From: Acidobacteriota bacterium
Lineage (GTDB): Bacteria; Acidobacteriota; UBA6911
Length of the DNA stretch: 33,044 bases
Direction of reading: 5' to 3'
NCBI GenBank assembly: GCA_012719455.1
Contig: JAAYAJ010000023.1
Location: forward strand, 1-33,044
Part shown: one piece after another, positions 18,101 to 24,091 of the stretch
Layout: the number at the start of each line of letters is the position of its first letter
Numbering within the stretch: the stretch's first letter is position 1
Translations under genes and position numbers: made by a program
The notes under the pieces: model-generated
The model's input: the letters and a program-made list of their open reading frames with translations, nothing else
The model's database searches: none
Told to the model about the DNA's origin: nothing

Positions 18101-18673
18101 CATCGCTTCATCCTGAACTATCAGTACGATCTCCCCTTCGGAACCCATGTGGGCATAAAGGGGAAACTCCTCAACGGCTGGAGCATTTCCGGAATCACCA
18201 CCATTCAAGCGGGTATTCCGCTGACCATCTCGGACAGCTCTGCGGGCAGCATTTTCGGGGCCAGCGGCGGCAGGGCGCAGCTGTGTCCCGGCGCCACGCG
18301 CAGCTCCATTCTGACCTCCGGCAGCCTTCACGAACGCCTGGGCGGGAAGAGCGGGGGGCCCGGTTATCTCAACGCCTCCGCATTCTGCGCGCCGCCCACC
18401 GGCGGGATCTACGGCAACGGCACCGGCTGGGGCAACTCCGGCGTCGGCATCGTTTCGGGTCCCGGCCAGCACAACTGGGATATTTCCATCATCAAAAACA
18501 CCCCGATACGGGAGGGCCAAAGCTTCCAGTTCCGGACGGAGTTTTACAATGCGTTCAACACTCCCCAGTTCGGCAATCCCGACACGCAGCTGCGCAACAG
18601 CACGTTCGGGCAGATCAACTCAACCAGCGTGGGGCCGCGCATCATCCAGTTCGGCTTGAAGTACCTTTTCTAG
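15173..18673 (+). CDS. Oar-like TonB-dependent outer-membrane protein with CarboxypepD_reg domain
   Basis: An 1166-aa outer-membrane protein. Signal peptide (1-29, ending SPVMA, next residue Q); carboxypeptidase-regulatory-like beta-sandwich (about 34-112: TGALTGVVKDPSGSVIKNA, FLPPGKYKVQAGAEGF); TonB plug region (about 120-270: LPLTTRNYTQILDLSAGVS, QMDGVSINS, QEFKIQTSTYDASYGRNPG, NVVTKSGSNELHGTAFFF); then a long beta-barrel rich in aromatic and Asn residues. The chain ends FGLKYLF, and a terminal Phe is the usual outer-membrane insertion signal. Such Oar-like proteins are highly expanded in Acidobacteriota; ligands are mostly unknown. The ATG at 15173 follows AAGGGGGGG. The gene has its own promoter about 220 bases upstream; the URO-D-like gene follows after 241 bases. 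Confidence 0.93.
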   Translation: MKGKRTHPWLAVISLLAVAAICGPWASPVMAQSADTGALTGVVKDPSGSVIKNARVTATNLGTAQSRSALTDNDGSFRITFLPPGKYKVQAGAEGFQTSEFSPITINVTETAVLNMDLKIGVPTETVTIAAETELIQTTTSTLGTLVSGDDVVALPLTTRNYTQILDLSAGVSASVANATELGKGTQLTSVNGSSPSQNNYQMDGVSINSIAGLGHARDHNVAAGIGIPNPDALQEFKIQTSTYDASYGRNPGANVNVVTKSGSNELHGTAFFFLRDTALNANPFFYNRNRRPEDPDKPILTQKQYGFTLGGPVLKDKLLLFGSWQGSRQKNGLAGGGTVNTQLPPIPEGDRSAPGFAAALAAMNCGFSNWGWAGGANVACDGSNISPVVLNILNLKLPDGSYFVPGSGTTGYTRRTFSIPAQYKGDQFLANVDYMINQQNTLSGRFFYTRDPRIIPMGYVNLPGNPQTNFYSNHNVVGKLTTSIRNNLVNEVRFAYQRNWGDVYDDVIDGATPAELGIYSPIPGQDLPPAIWIVGGPYMFNSFHPAQSLGASYQYADQISWSRANHTIRAGFEYERVHYFSRPGAYRGWLYYGTFNDFLVSGPGNIFMSVTNKGDGPKGEFDHDYRQNNASAFIQDDWKVSQNLTLNLGLRWEYNSMLNDSVGNMTSIWPSRLATVPVPPNGPTTSGDGLVGYVVAKNTNPLYGTPPEGVYVADNNNAIEGHPPYSNFGPRIGFAWQPTGKANMVVRGGFGMFYDRVQAYYMVRAYQESPPYAVSLSYGPFNPYTLANPFPDLPTGSYPSRWSTLSCDPDGTNCHGTGSNLSTLFLNPKVDVPLTYQYNLSIQYELFRNWVLDVAYVSSHGTRLMNSYRNVNLAQLASPENPINGQIANTTANVGLRVPHIGYQPTGLQGTFFDARSNYHSLQATLRKAFSHGLAMQASYTFSKSLTTLGAGDSTNSNDPMDQDQQYGPSIWNRPHRFILNYQYDLPFGTHVGIKGKLLNGWSISGITTIQAGIPLTISDSSAGSIFGASGGRAQLCPGATRSSILTSGSLHERLGGKSGGPGYLNASAFCAPPTGGIYGNGTGWGNSGVGIVSGPGQHNWDISIIKNTPIREGQSFQFRTEFYNAFNTPQFGNPDTQLRNSTFGQINSTSVGPRIIQFGLKYLF

Positions 18674-18703
18674 AAAACGGAAAGGAGCGGGGGATGAACC
18701 GAT

Positions 18704-18736
18704 CGCCGCTGCGGGCTTTTGGCGCCCGCAGCGGCG
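18704..18736 (+). terminator. GC-rich hairpin after the Oar-like gene
   Basis: A 13-bp perfect stem CGCCGCTGCGGGC/GCCCGCAGCGGCG (18704-18716 with 18724-18736) and a 7-base loop, 31 bases after the stop codon. No T run follows, so it may act as a weak terminator or 3'-end stabiliser. A 43-codon frame with a reasonable ribosome binding site begins at 18694 and runs through it, but has no recognisable product. Confidence 0.55.
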
Positions 18737-18914
18737 TGAAACCAAAGGCCTTCCCGGGAGAAAATGCAAGCCCTGGCGGAACCGTACCGTTTCCCGGCCG
18801 GGAACAAGTGCAGGATAGTGCGTGAAATCGCCGCCGGCTCGTAATAAGATCGTCTGTGTCGGCCCACAGCGGTCCGCATGTGAATGACCTTCTAACGGAA
18901 CAAGGAGAATCCGA

Positions 18915-19901
18915 ATGCTGTCTTTGAAACAAAATGTCCTGGAAACCATGAAAAACGGCAAGCCGGACGCCTTCGTCAACGAGTGGGAGCCCTTCCCGCA
19001 AGTGTGGGACCCGGTCTTCTACCACCTCTTCAACGTGGCGCCGGGCGGCGAGGCGATCAACCCCTGGGGGGTGAAGATCTACTGGGGGGAGAACGAGCCC
19101 GGGATCATGCCCATCGTCAACGATGAAACCAAGGTCTGTCCCGACGTGACCCGCTGGCGTGAATACGTCAAGGCTCCCGACCTGCATGCCCTGAAGCTGG
19201 ATTGGACCCAGGCCAAGGCGGACGCCGACAAGATCCGGGCGGAAGACAAGTTCGTCCATATCTGGCTCCCGACGGGCGTCTTCGAACAGCTCCACTTCCT
19301 GATGGGGTTCGAGGACACGCTCATGAACTTCCTGGAGGAGCCGGAGGCGATGCACGAGCTGATCGCCTACATCAAGGACTGGAAACTGCAGCAGGTCCAG
19401 ATCCTGATCGACAACCTGCATCCCGACGTCATGAATTTCCACGACGACTGGGGGGCCAAGCATGCCCTGTTCATGAGTCCCGACATCTGGCGCGAATTCT
19501 TCAAGGAACCCTACAAGGAGATCTACGGCCTGATGAAAAAGCACGGCGTCATCACCATGCACCACGCCGACTCCTTCTGCCAGCCGATCGCCAAGGACAT
19601 GGTGGACGTCGGCATCGACATCTGGCAGGGGATCCTCCCCTCCAACGACATCCAGCAGGTCAAGAAGGACACCGATTACAAGCTCACGCTCATGGGAGGG
19701 ATCGACGCCGCCATCGTCGACCGCGCGGACTGGACCGAGGAGGTCGTGCGCGCCGAGGTGGCCCGCGCTTGCAAGGAGTACCACGAGGGGGGGATGTTCA
19801 TCCCCTGCCTGACCTACGGAGGGGAAGGCAGCATCTTTCCCGGCGTCAACGACTGCATCATGGACGAGGTCCGGAAACAGAGCAAAATCTACTTCAAATA
19901 G
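18915..19901 (+). CDS. Uroporphyrinogen-decarboxylase-fold protein (corrinoid methyltransferase-like)
   Basis: A 328-aa cytoplasmic TIM-barrel protein of the URO-D superfamily. It is not a haem-pathway HemE: residues 215-226 read MHHADSFCQPIA, and a Cys (298) lies in IPCLTYGGEGSIFPGV, so His217, Cys222 and Cys298 are plausible metal ligands as in MtaA/MtbA-type methylcobalamin:thiol methyltransferases. Other recognisable parts are VNEWEPFPQVWDP at the N-terminus and TLMGGIDAAIVD. Substrate and partner are unknown, and no corrinoid protein gene lies in the window. The start is fixed by AAGGAG seven bases or so upstream of ATG. It follows the Oar-like receptor on the same strand after 241 bases that include a hairpin. 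Confidence 0.82.
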   Translation: MLSLKQNVLETMKNGKPDAFVNEWEPFPQVWDPVFYHLFNVAPGGEAINPWGVKIYWGENEPGIMPIVNDETKVCPDVTRWREYVKAPDLHALKLDWTQAKADADKIRAEDKFVHIWLPTGVFEQLHFLMGFEDTLMNFLEEPEAMHELIAYIKDWKLQQVQILIDNLHPDVMNFHDDWGAKHALFMSPDIWREFFKEPYKEIYGLMKKHGVITMHHADSFCQPIAKDMVDVGIDIWQGILPSNDIQQVKKDTDYKLTLMGGIDAAIVDRADWTEEVVRAEVARACKEYHEGGMFIPCLTYGGEGSIFPGVNDCIMDEVRKQSKIYFK

Positions 19902-19933
19902 TCCCGCTTCTCCCCGATACCGGGGATCCTGGG

Positions 19934-19967
19934 GGGGCGATGCCGGCGTTTGCGCCGGCATTGCCCC
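19934..19967 (+). terminator. Strong hairpin after the URO-D-like gene
   Basis: A 15-bp stem with one G-T pair, GGGGCGATGCCGGCG/CGCCGGCATTGCCCC (19934-19948 with 19953-19967), loop TTTG, 32 bases after the stop. There is no T run. It marks the last clearly high-GC sequence before the AT-richer island. Confidence 0.6.
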
Positions 19968-20067
19968 GCTCAACCTGAAGGCGTACGCGTATCGGCAAGA
20001 AACCTGTCAGAAAGGAACCGGATTTGAGGGCATTATGCGCCCCCAAACCGCCCACAAAGTAAATCCA

Positions 20068-20235
20068 TTAAAATTTTTTCCTGACCAACTGTTTCAATGC
20101 TTCAGCGATTTCTTCCGCGGTTGCATCGGGCGGGAAATCAAATCGAACAAGGGAACCGGCTTTTTTAGCCGATTTCAATCCGGCCTTTTCATCCTTTTCC
20201 CGTTCCTTGGCCTTTTTCTTACCTTTCATTCCCAA
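20068..20235 (-). CDS. Small Lys-rich protein of unknown function
   Basis: A 55-codon protein below the usual length cutoff. The N-terminal half is very basic and low in complexity (KGKKKAKEREKDEKAG, then KSAKKAGS); the C-terminal half, LVRFDFPPDATAEEIAEAL followed by KQLVRKKF, reads as a short strand and an amphipathic helix. A TTG start (20233-20235) is nine bases after a perfect AAGGAG (20245-20250 on the minus strand); an ATG two codons later (20227-20229) is the alternative but lies too far from that site. Strong codon-level coherence and the ribosome binding site make it likely real. It may bind nucleic acid through its basic half, which is only a guess. It stands alone, 130 bases downstream of the DUF554 gene on the same strand. 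Confidence 0.62.
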   Translation of the reverse strand: MGMKGKKKAKEREKDEKAGLKSAKKAGSLVRFDFPPDATAEEIAEALKQLVRKKF

Positions 20236-20364
20236 TGTTATGGTCTCCTTACATTAATGGACTCTGCCCCGACCCTGTCTATGCGATCGGGGTTTCACCA
20301 GGCTGGAAAACATCGGCGGCCCTTTTCCTCCAGGCGTCTTTGGATTTCGACGCACCGGTGTTTA

Positions 20365-21084
20365 CTAACCTAGAATACCCAAATTCAGCAGCAACGGCCG
20401 CAGCCAGGATTGCATTGACAGGAACAACCAGGGCAGAAAAATGGCCGGTATCATATTGGCCACCTTGATTTGACGCGAGATTAGAAAATTGAGGCCGATC
20501 GCGGCAATCAGCAGGCTTCCGACAGCCGACATTTCCATGATGATCTGGTCCGTCATAACCTGCTTTAGAACCCCTGCCGCCAGAGCGATGCCTCCTTCAT
20601 AAAGCAGAACCGGGACCGCAGACAGCGCAACGCCGGCGCCGCTCAGGGTGGACGCAAAAACGACCGCCATCACTCCGTCCAGAATGGATTTGGCAAACAG
20701 CATTTCGTGATTGCCCAGCAGGCCGCTGTTCATGGCGCCGACGATTGCCATCGATCCGGTACAATAAAGGATGCTGGCATTGACAAACCCGGCGGAGAAC
20801 TGGGGATCGGAAAAACCCATCCTTTTCTCCGCCAACGCGCTCAACCGCTTCATCGCACCGTCAATATCGAGCGCCTCGCCGATCAGGCTGCCGATCAGCA
20901 TACTGAAAATCAGCAACATGACCTGCCGGTTTTCCAGGGTTCCTTTAATTCCAATATAAAGCACGGATAGACCGATCGCCTTGCGCACGATTTCCTCAAA
21001 ACGATCCGGAATGCCCTTTATGAGAAATCTGCCGATCACCGCACCGAAAACGATGACCACCGCGTTTACAACCGGCCCCAGCAT
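20365..21084 (-). CDS. DUF554 family (YqgA-like) membrane protein
   Basis: A 239-aa inner-membrane protein of the DUF554/YqgA family. Signs: MLGPVVNAVVIVFGAVIGRF at the start, IGLSVLYIGIKG, MLIGSLIGEALDID, FVNASILYCTGSMAIVGAM, KSILDGVMAVVFASTLSGAG, and a C-terminal PAIFLPWLF. About six or seven hydrophobic helices. Function is unknown for the family. Its ATG overlaps the TGA of the preceding Asp23-like fragment (TGATG at 21082-21086), an arrangement for translational coupling, so the decayed upstream gene was probably once its operon partner. Confidence 0.88.
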   Translation of the reverse strand: MLGPVVNAVVIVFGAVIGRFLIKGIPDRFEEIVRKAIGLSVLYIGIKGTLENRQVMLLIFSMLIGSLIGEALDIDGAMKRLSALAEKRMGFSDPQFSAGFVNASILYCTGSMAIVGAMNSGLLGNHEMLFAKSILDGVMAVVFASTLSGAGVALSAVPVLLYEGGIALAAGVLKQVMTDQIIMEMSAVGSLLIAAIGLNFLISRQIKVANMIPAIFLPWLFLSMQSWLRPLLLNLGILG

Positions 21085-21275
21085 CAGACCACCAAGCCTC
21101 GCATATGAATGTTGACCCCGGTGACATCGAGCGCGGTCATATCTTCAACCCTTTCCGCGACTTTGTTCTGCAATGCTTCCGCTGTTTCGATCAGCAAACC
21201 GCCGCAGCTCAACCCTAAAATCAACGACGGGATAAAACAAAACTCCTTCGTGCACATAACTACTTGACGCCAATC
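21084..21275 (-). pseudogene. Decayed Asp23/Gls24-family gene, frameshifted and 5'-truncated
   Basis: The last 37 codons, from about LLIETAEALQNKVAERVED on to MTALDVTGVNIHMRGLVV, match the C-terminal half of Asp23/Gls24 envelope-stress proteins (helix, then VNxHVxGV strand). Just upstream the matching strand FYPVVDFRVELR appears in a different frame, so one base is inserted (or two lost) near 21205-21215. The N-terminal half of the usual 110-140-aa protein is missing: stop codons close all frames upstream of about 21275. A continuous 57-codon frame from ATG 21255-21257 exists, but its ribosome binding site is internal to it. The TGA overlaps the DUF554 start. A sequencing error could mimic the shift but not the missing N-terminus. 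Confidence 0.62.
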
Positions 21276-21596
21276 AAGTTACATGACTCCAAGGAGGCTT
21301 TCCGACGACGCAATCTACCACACGCCCCGTACTTTTCGGAATACATTTTCACGGCCCCTGCCGCCGTTGCCGTTGATCTGCCGGACAACAGTTCCGACGG
21401 AGGCGCCCTTTCCGCTCAAGGCGGCAGGCAACAATCCCAGCCCGACCGAACGCCTGGAGAAAATCATTCGCGCTTCCCGCCGGCCCGGTCACAGGCTTGC
21501 CGGGAGCGGTGTGGCATCATGGGCGATGGGCGAAGGGATGGAAGGCGCCAACCGCATTGCAATGACGCTTTCAGTGCACTTCGGGAATCAAGCGGG
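21276..21596. other. Non-coding or degenerate stretch with repeat copy
   Basis: About 320 bases between the Asp23 remnant and the SMR gene. A plus-strand frame of 105 codons (21283-21600) has no recognisable domain and no ribosome binding site. The stretch is GC-richer than its neighbours and ends in one copy of a 50-bp dispersed repeat (21550-21599), which overlaps the last three bases of the SMR gene. Confidence 0.4.
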
Positions 21597-21599
21597 TTA
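21550..21599 (+). repeat. Dispersed 50-bp repeat, copy 1
   Basis: Aligns without gaps to 27035-27084 at 40 of 50 positions. The centre (TTTCAGTGC) is identical in both copies. In the plus direction both copies translate to similar endings (NRIAMTLSVHFGNQAG and NGITMPISVRFRNEAD), each followed at once by a stop codon. Confidence 0.7.
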
Positions 21600-21935
21600 G
21601 GGGCTGGGCGTAGAATTCAAGTTCAAACCCACCACCGACAAGATCAGGGTTGTCAAAAAGAATATTTTCCAAAATGAAACCGGTTCGTTCATCAATAAAA
21701 TCCCGGCAATTACCGCTCCTCCTGCTCCAATGGCACCCCAAACCGCGTACGATAGTCCAATTCCCAGGCCCATGTTTATGGCTTTGTAAAGAAAAAACAT
21801 GGACAGGCTCACTGTGACAACGAACGACAGAAACCACAAGTACATTTCCCTGCCGGAACTTGCGGAAATTTTTCCGAGACTGAACGCAAAGAGCGTTTCA
21901 AAAAAACCGCCTATAATCAAGTAAAGCCAAGCCAT
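21597..21935 (-). CDS. Small multidrug resistance (SMR) family transporter
   Basis: A 112-aa four-helix inner-membrane protein of the SMR/DMT superfamily. The first helix is MAWLYLIIGGFFETLFAF with the essential acidic residue Glu13, the second FLSFVVTVSLSMFFLYKAI, the third SYAVWGAIGAGGAVIAGILL with the family signature AVWxAIGAxG, and the fourth WKIFFLTTLILSVVGLNL. SMR proteins exchange cations for protons, as dimers; SugE/Gdx members export guanidinium, EmrE members organic cations. The subgroup cannot be fixed. The ATG (21933-21935) has no clear Shine-Dalgarno. The 129 bases upstream carry an unusual set of inverted repeats described separately, but no match to guanidine riboswitch motifs. 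Confidence 0.87.
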   Translation of the reverse strand: MAWLYLIIGGFFETLFAFSLGKISASSGREMYLWFLSFVVTVSLSMFFLYKAINMGLGIGLSYAVWGAIGAGGAVIAGILLMNEPVSFWKIFFLTTLILSVVGLNLNSTPSP

Positions 21936-21965
21936 TTTTTGTTTATAGTAAAATAATTCAAGTTT

Positions 21966-22054
21966 CGCCGGTTCCTGTCACATAGTACCAGCCCGGGACA
22001 CCCGATTCACCTGATCCCGGCTCTCCGGCGGGCGGCGCGCACGCCGCCCGCCGG
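21966..22054 (-). other. Nested inverted repeats upstream of the SMR gene
   Basis: Read in the direction of transcription: a 13-bp perfect GC stem with four-base loop (22042-22054 with 22025-22037), likely a terminator-like end for the VWFA operon, then a hairpin CCGGGA/TCCCGG (22015-22020 with 21993-21998). CGCCGG at 22025-22030 can alternatively pair with CCGGCG at 21966-21971, closing a domain around the second hairpin, so two structures compete for the same bases. This could be a structured leader of the SMR gene or simply overlapping terminator and operator sequences. Confidence 0.45.
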
Positions 22055-22064
22055 GCCTCCGCCG

Positions 22065-24083
22065 TCAATTCGACCCGCCTCCCGGACGCCCCCCCGTGAC
22101 GGTTTCCGCGATTTCGACATCCGTATGCAGCCTGGCGCATTCCGCCGAAGAACCGTCACAGATATCGATGACCAGGCCATAGCCGCCGTCAGCCAATTGC
22201 GGGAGCGACAATCGAAGGCCAACGACGGCTTCCCTTTTGTTCAGGACGGAGGCTTTGTCCTTCAATGATATTGGATTCAGCGGGTGTTCCCTTCCCTTTT
22301 CATCCACGAACCGGACCTTGGCCGTCAGGTCCCACGGATCCGTTGCCTGCCGCAGATTGTATACATGAAATACCACGGGGACCGTTCCCCCTCGAAACAC
22401 GAGGTTGTTCACGCCGGGTTCGACCTGCATTCCCGCATAGATCAGCGGGTCGTCTTCACTGAGCAATTGAGATTGCAGATCCCGGATCAGCTCGGGAATG
22501 CCCGATACTTGCTCCGCTATCGCGATGCTGCTTCCCGCCAATCCATGTGCAGGCCATGGCGGGATATCCAGTTCCTGTTCCCTGGAACCCAGATTGCCGC
22601 CTTCATCCGCCACAACCATCTTCAGGCGGTACTTTCCCGGACGAAGTCTTAGAAAATTGCGATAGGCCATTTCTTTGCTGCGGAATTCTTCTTCCTTTTC
22701 CCGGGGGAAATAGACCGGCAGGCTTTCGCTGAACCGGGCGGCGACATTTCCGTCGGCGGCATAGGCCGCCCCCATGATGTTTAGATCCGCGCCGTATTGC
22801 CCTTTCCTTTTCCGGAACCTCGCCTTGGCCAACTGAATCCTGGCCGCCACCATGACTCTCGCCATCTGCGGCGAATCGTAGAAATACAGCGGCCGGAAAC
22901 GGACGGGCAACTGATCCAACTCAACCGGGGAAGCCAGTGCATCCCTAACAGCCTTTTCCTGTTTGTCGCTGTCCGGATTGCCGGCGGAACGCGGCTCCTG
23001 AACTTCCTCTCCATACTGCAGGCTGATTCCCTTCAACTTCGTCCGGACCGAGACCTTATGATAACCGCCCTCCTTCCCCTTCGCGCCTGATTGATATCCA
23101 AGGATGTAATAATTGCTGATCTGTCGATCCAGCCCGTCCAGCCCGCTGTCGAGGGCATTCGTATCCAGAATGGAGTAGCCGCCGCTTTCCGTGGCCAGGG
23201 ACCGCAGAGAAATCGCCATGGACGGATCCGGCCTGTTCAATCCCCCGGGATCCACGGTGTAAAACACAACATTGGCTTTTCTCGCCGCTTCCAACAAGTT
23301 TTTGTAGGTACTCTCCTGGGTGCCCGACCCCCTGGAGGTCCGCATCGCAACGGGCCTTCTTCCTATGACATCTCCTATTCCAATCGAGGACAATTCCGGC
23401 AATTGAGAAAGACCGCCCGTGGAAAGCGCATCCTGCGCATAAACCAGGACTGTTTTCTGCCCGCGGATACGCCCCAGCGACGGAATTATCCCTGCGAATT
23501 CACGCAGAAGGTTTTCGAAATAAATCGGGCCGCCGCCCGCGTTGGCTCCGGCGGGAGATTCGACGGCTTCCAGCACCGCTTCCTTATCGCCCGTGAAATT
23601 CTGAAGAATCTGCATTGTCATGCCGAAGGCGGCCACGGCAAAGACATCCTGCGACCGCATGTTCCGCCGGATGAAATCGGCGGCGGATTTCCGGGCCGTT
23701 TGGATATATTCCGAACGAATCGCCGTATCATCGAAAACAATCAGAACGGTCTTCCCGCGGCTCAATGCAGACTCGTCCGTCAAGTTTATGCCCAACGCGG
23801 AATTTGCAGGCTGCGCATTCACTTCATCGAGGCTCAAAATCTCCCGCCTTTCGCCGTCTTCGAAAAGCTGAAAATCTTCCTTCGCGAGATTGCTCACCGG
23901 CTCCCCTTTTTTATCGAAAGCCATGACCTGAACGGTCGTCAGATCGACGTGAACACGAAAACGGACGGCGCCTTCCGATCGCGCTTCGGATGCTTCGGAC
24001 GGGATTTGACCGAAAACGTCATTCCATGATCCGGCCAAACCCAGGCACATAAATAAAAGAAATAAACGAATCCGGTTTCTCAT
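22065..24083 (-). CDS. Secreted VWFA-related acidobacterial-type protein (second of pair)
   Basis: A 672-aa exported protein. Signal peptide at 1-25 (LFLLFMCLGLAGS, ending near VFGQ). The N-terminal strand RFRVHVDLTTVQVMAFDKKG with LAKEDFQLFEDGERREI is the characteristic entry to the VWFA-related domain of Acidobacteriota, followed by TVLIVFDDTAIRSEY in the metal-site position, QDVFAVAAFG, KTVLVYAQDALS, FYTVDPGGLNRPD and SNYYILGYQSG. The rest (about 370-672) is beta-rich and unrecognised, ending in a Gly-rich tail. Function of the family is unknown; adhesion or protein-binding at the surface is a guess. Eight bases separate its ATG from the upstream paralogue's stop, and the AGGA ribosome binding site overlaps that stop. 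Confidence 0.87.
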   Translation of the reverse strand: MRNRIRLFLLFMCLGLAGSWNDVFGQIPSEASEARSEGAVRFRVHVDLTTVQVMAFDKKGEPVSNLAKEDFQLFEDGERREILSLDEVNAQPANSALGINLTDESALSRGKTVLIVFDDTAIRSEYIQTARKSAADFIRRNMRSQDVFAVAAFGMTMQILQNFTGDKEAVLEAVESPAGANAGGGPIYFENLLREFAGIIPSLGRIRGQKTVLVYAQDALSTGGLSQLPELSSIGIGDVIGRRPVAMRTSRGSGTQESTYKNLLEAARKANVVFYTVDPGGLNRPDPSMAISLRSLATESGGYSILDTNALDSGLDGLDRQISNYYILGYQSGAKGKEGGYHKVSVRTKLKGISLQYGEEVQEPRSAGNPDSDKQEKAVRDALASPVELDQLPVRFRPLYFYDSPQMARVMVAARIQLAKARFRKRKGQYGADLNIMGAAYAADGNVAARFSESLPVYFPREKEEEFRSKEMAYRNFLRLRPGKYRLKMVVADEGGNLGSREQELDIPPWPAHGLAGSSIAIAEQVSGIPELIRDLQSQLLSEDDPLIYAGMQVEPGVNNLVFRGGTVPVVFHVYNLRQATDPWDLTAKVRFVDEKGREHPLNPISLKDKASVLNKREAVVGLRLSLPQLADGGYGLVIDICDGSSAECARLHTDVEIAETVTGGRPGGGSN

Positions 24084-24091
24084 CGTTTTTC

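Noticed and set aside
15476-18520. 1014-codon minus-strand frame opposite the Oar-like gene
   Set aside because: Long only because GC-rich coding sequence lacks stops in the antisense frame; translation has no domain and the plus strand is a clear receptor.
18694-18825. 43-codon frame with good ribosome binding site after the Oar-like gene
   Set aside because: It reads through a 13-bp hairpin and has no protein-like features; kept only as a remark under the hairpin.
21936-22064. Guanidine riboswitch upstream of the SMR gene
   Set aside because: None of the conserved guanidine-I, -II (paired ACGR loops) or -III sequences is present in the leader.
20365-24083. Integron or attC-like sites around the 50-bp repeats
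   Set aside because: The repeats lack the paired GTTRRRY/RYYYAAC core sites and no integrase gene is visible.
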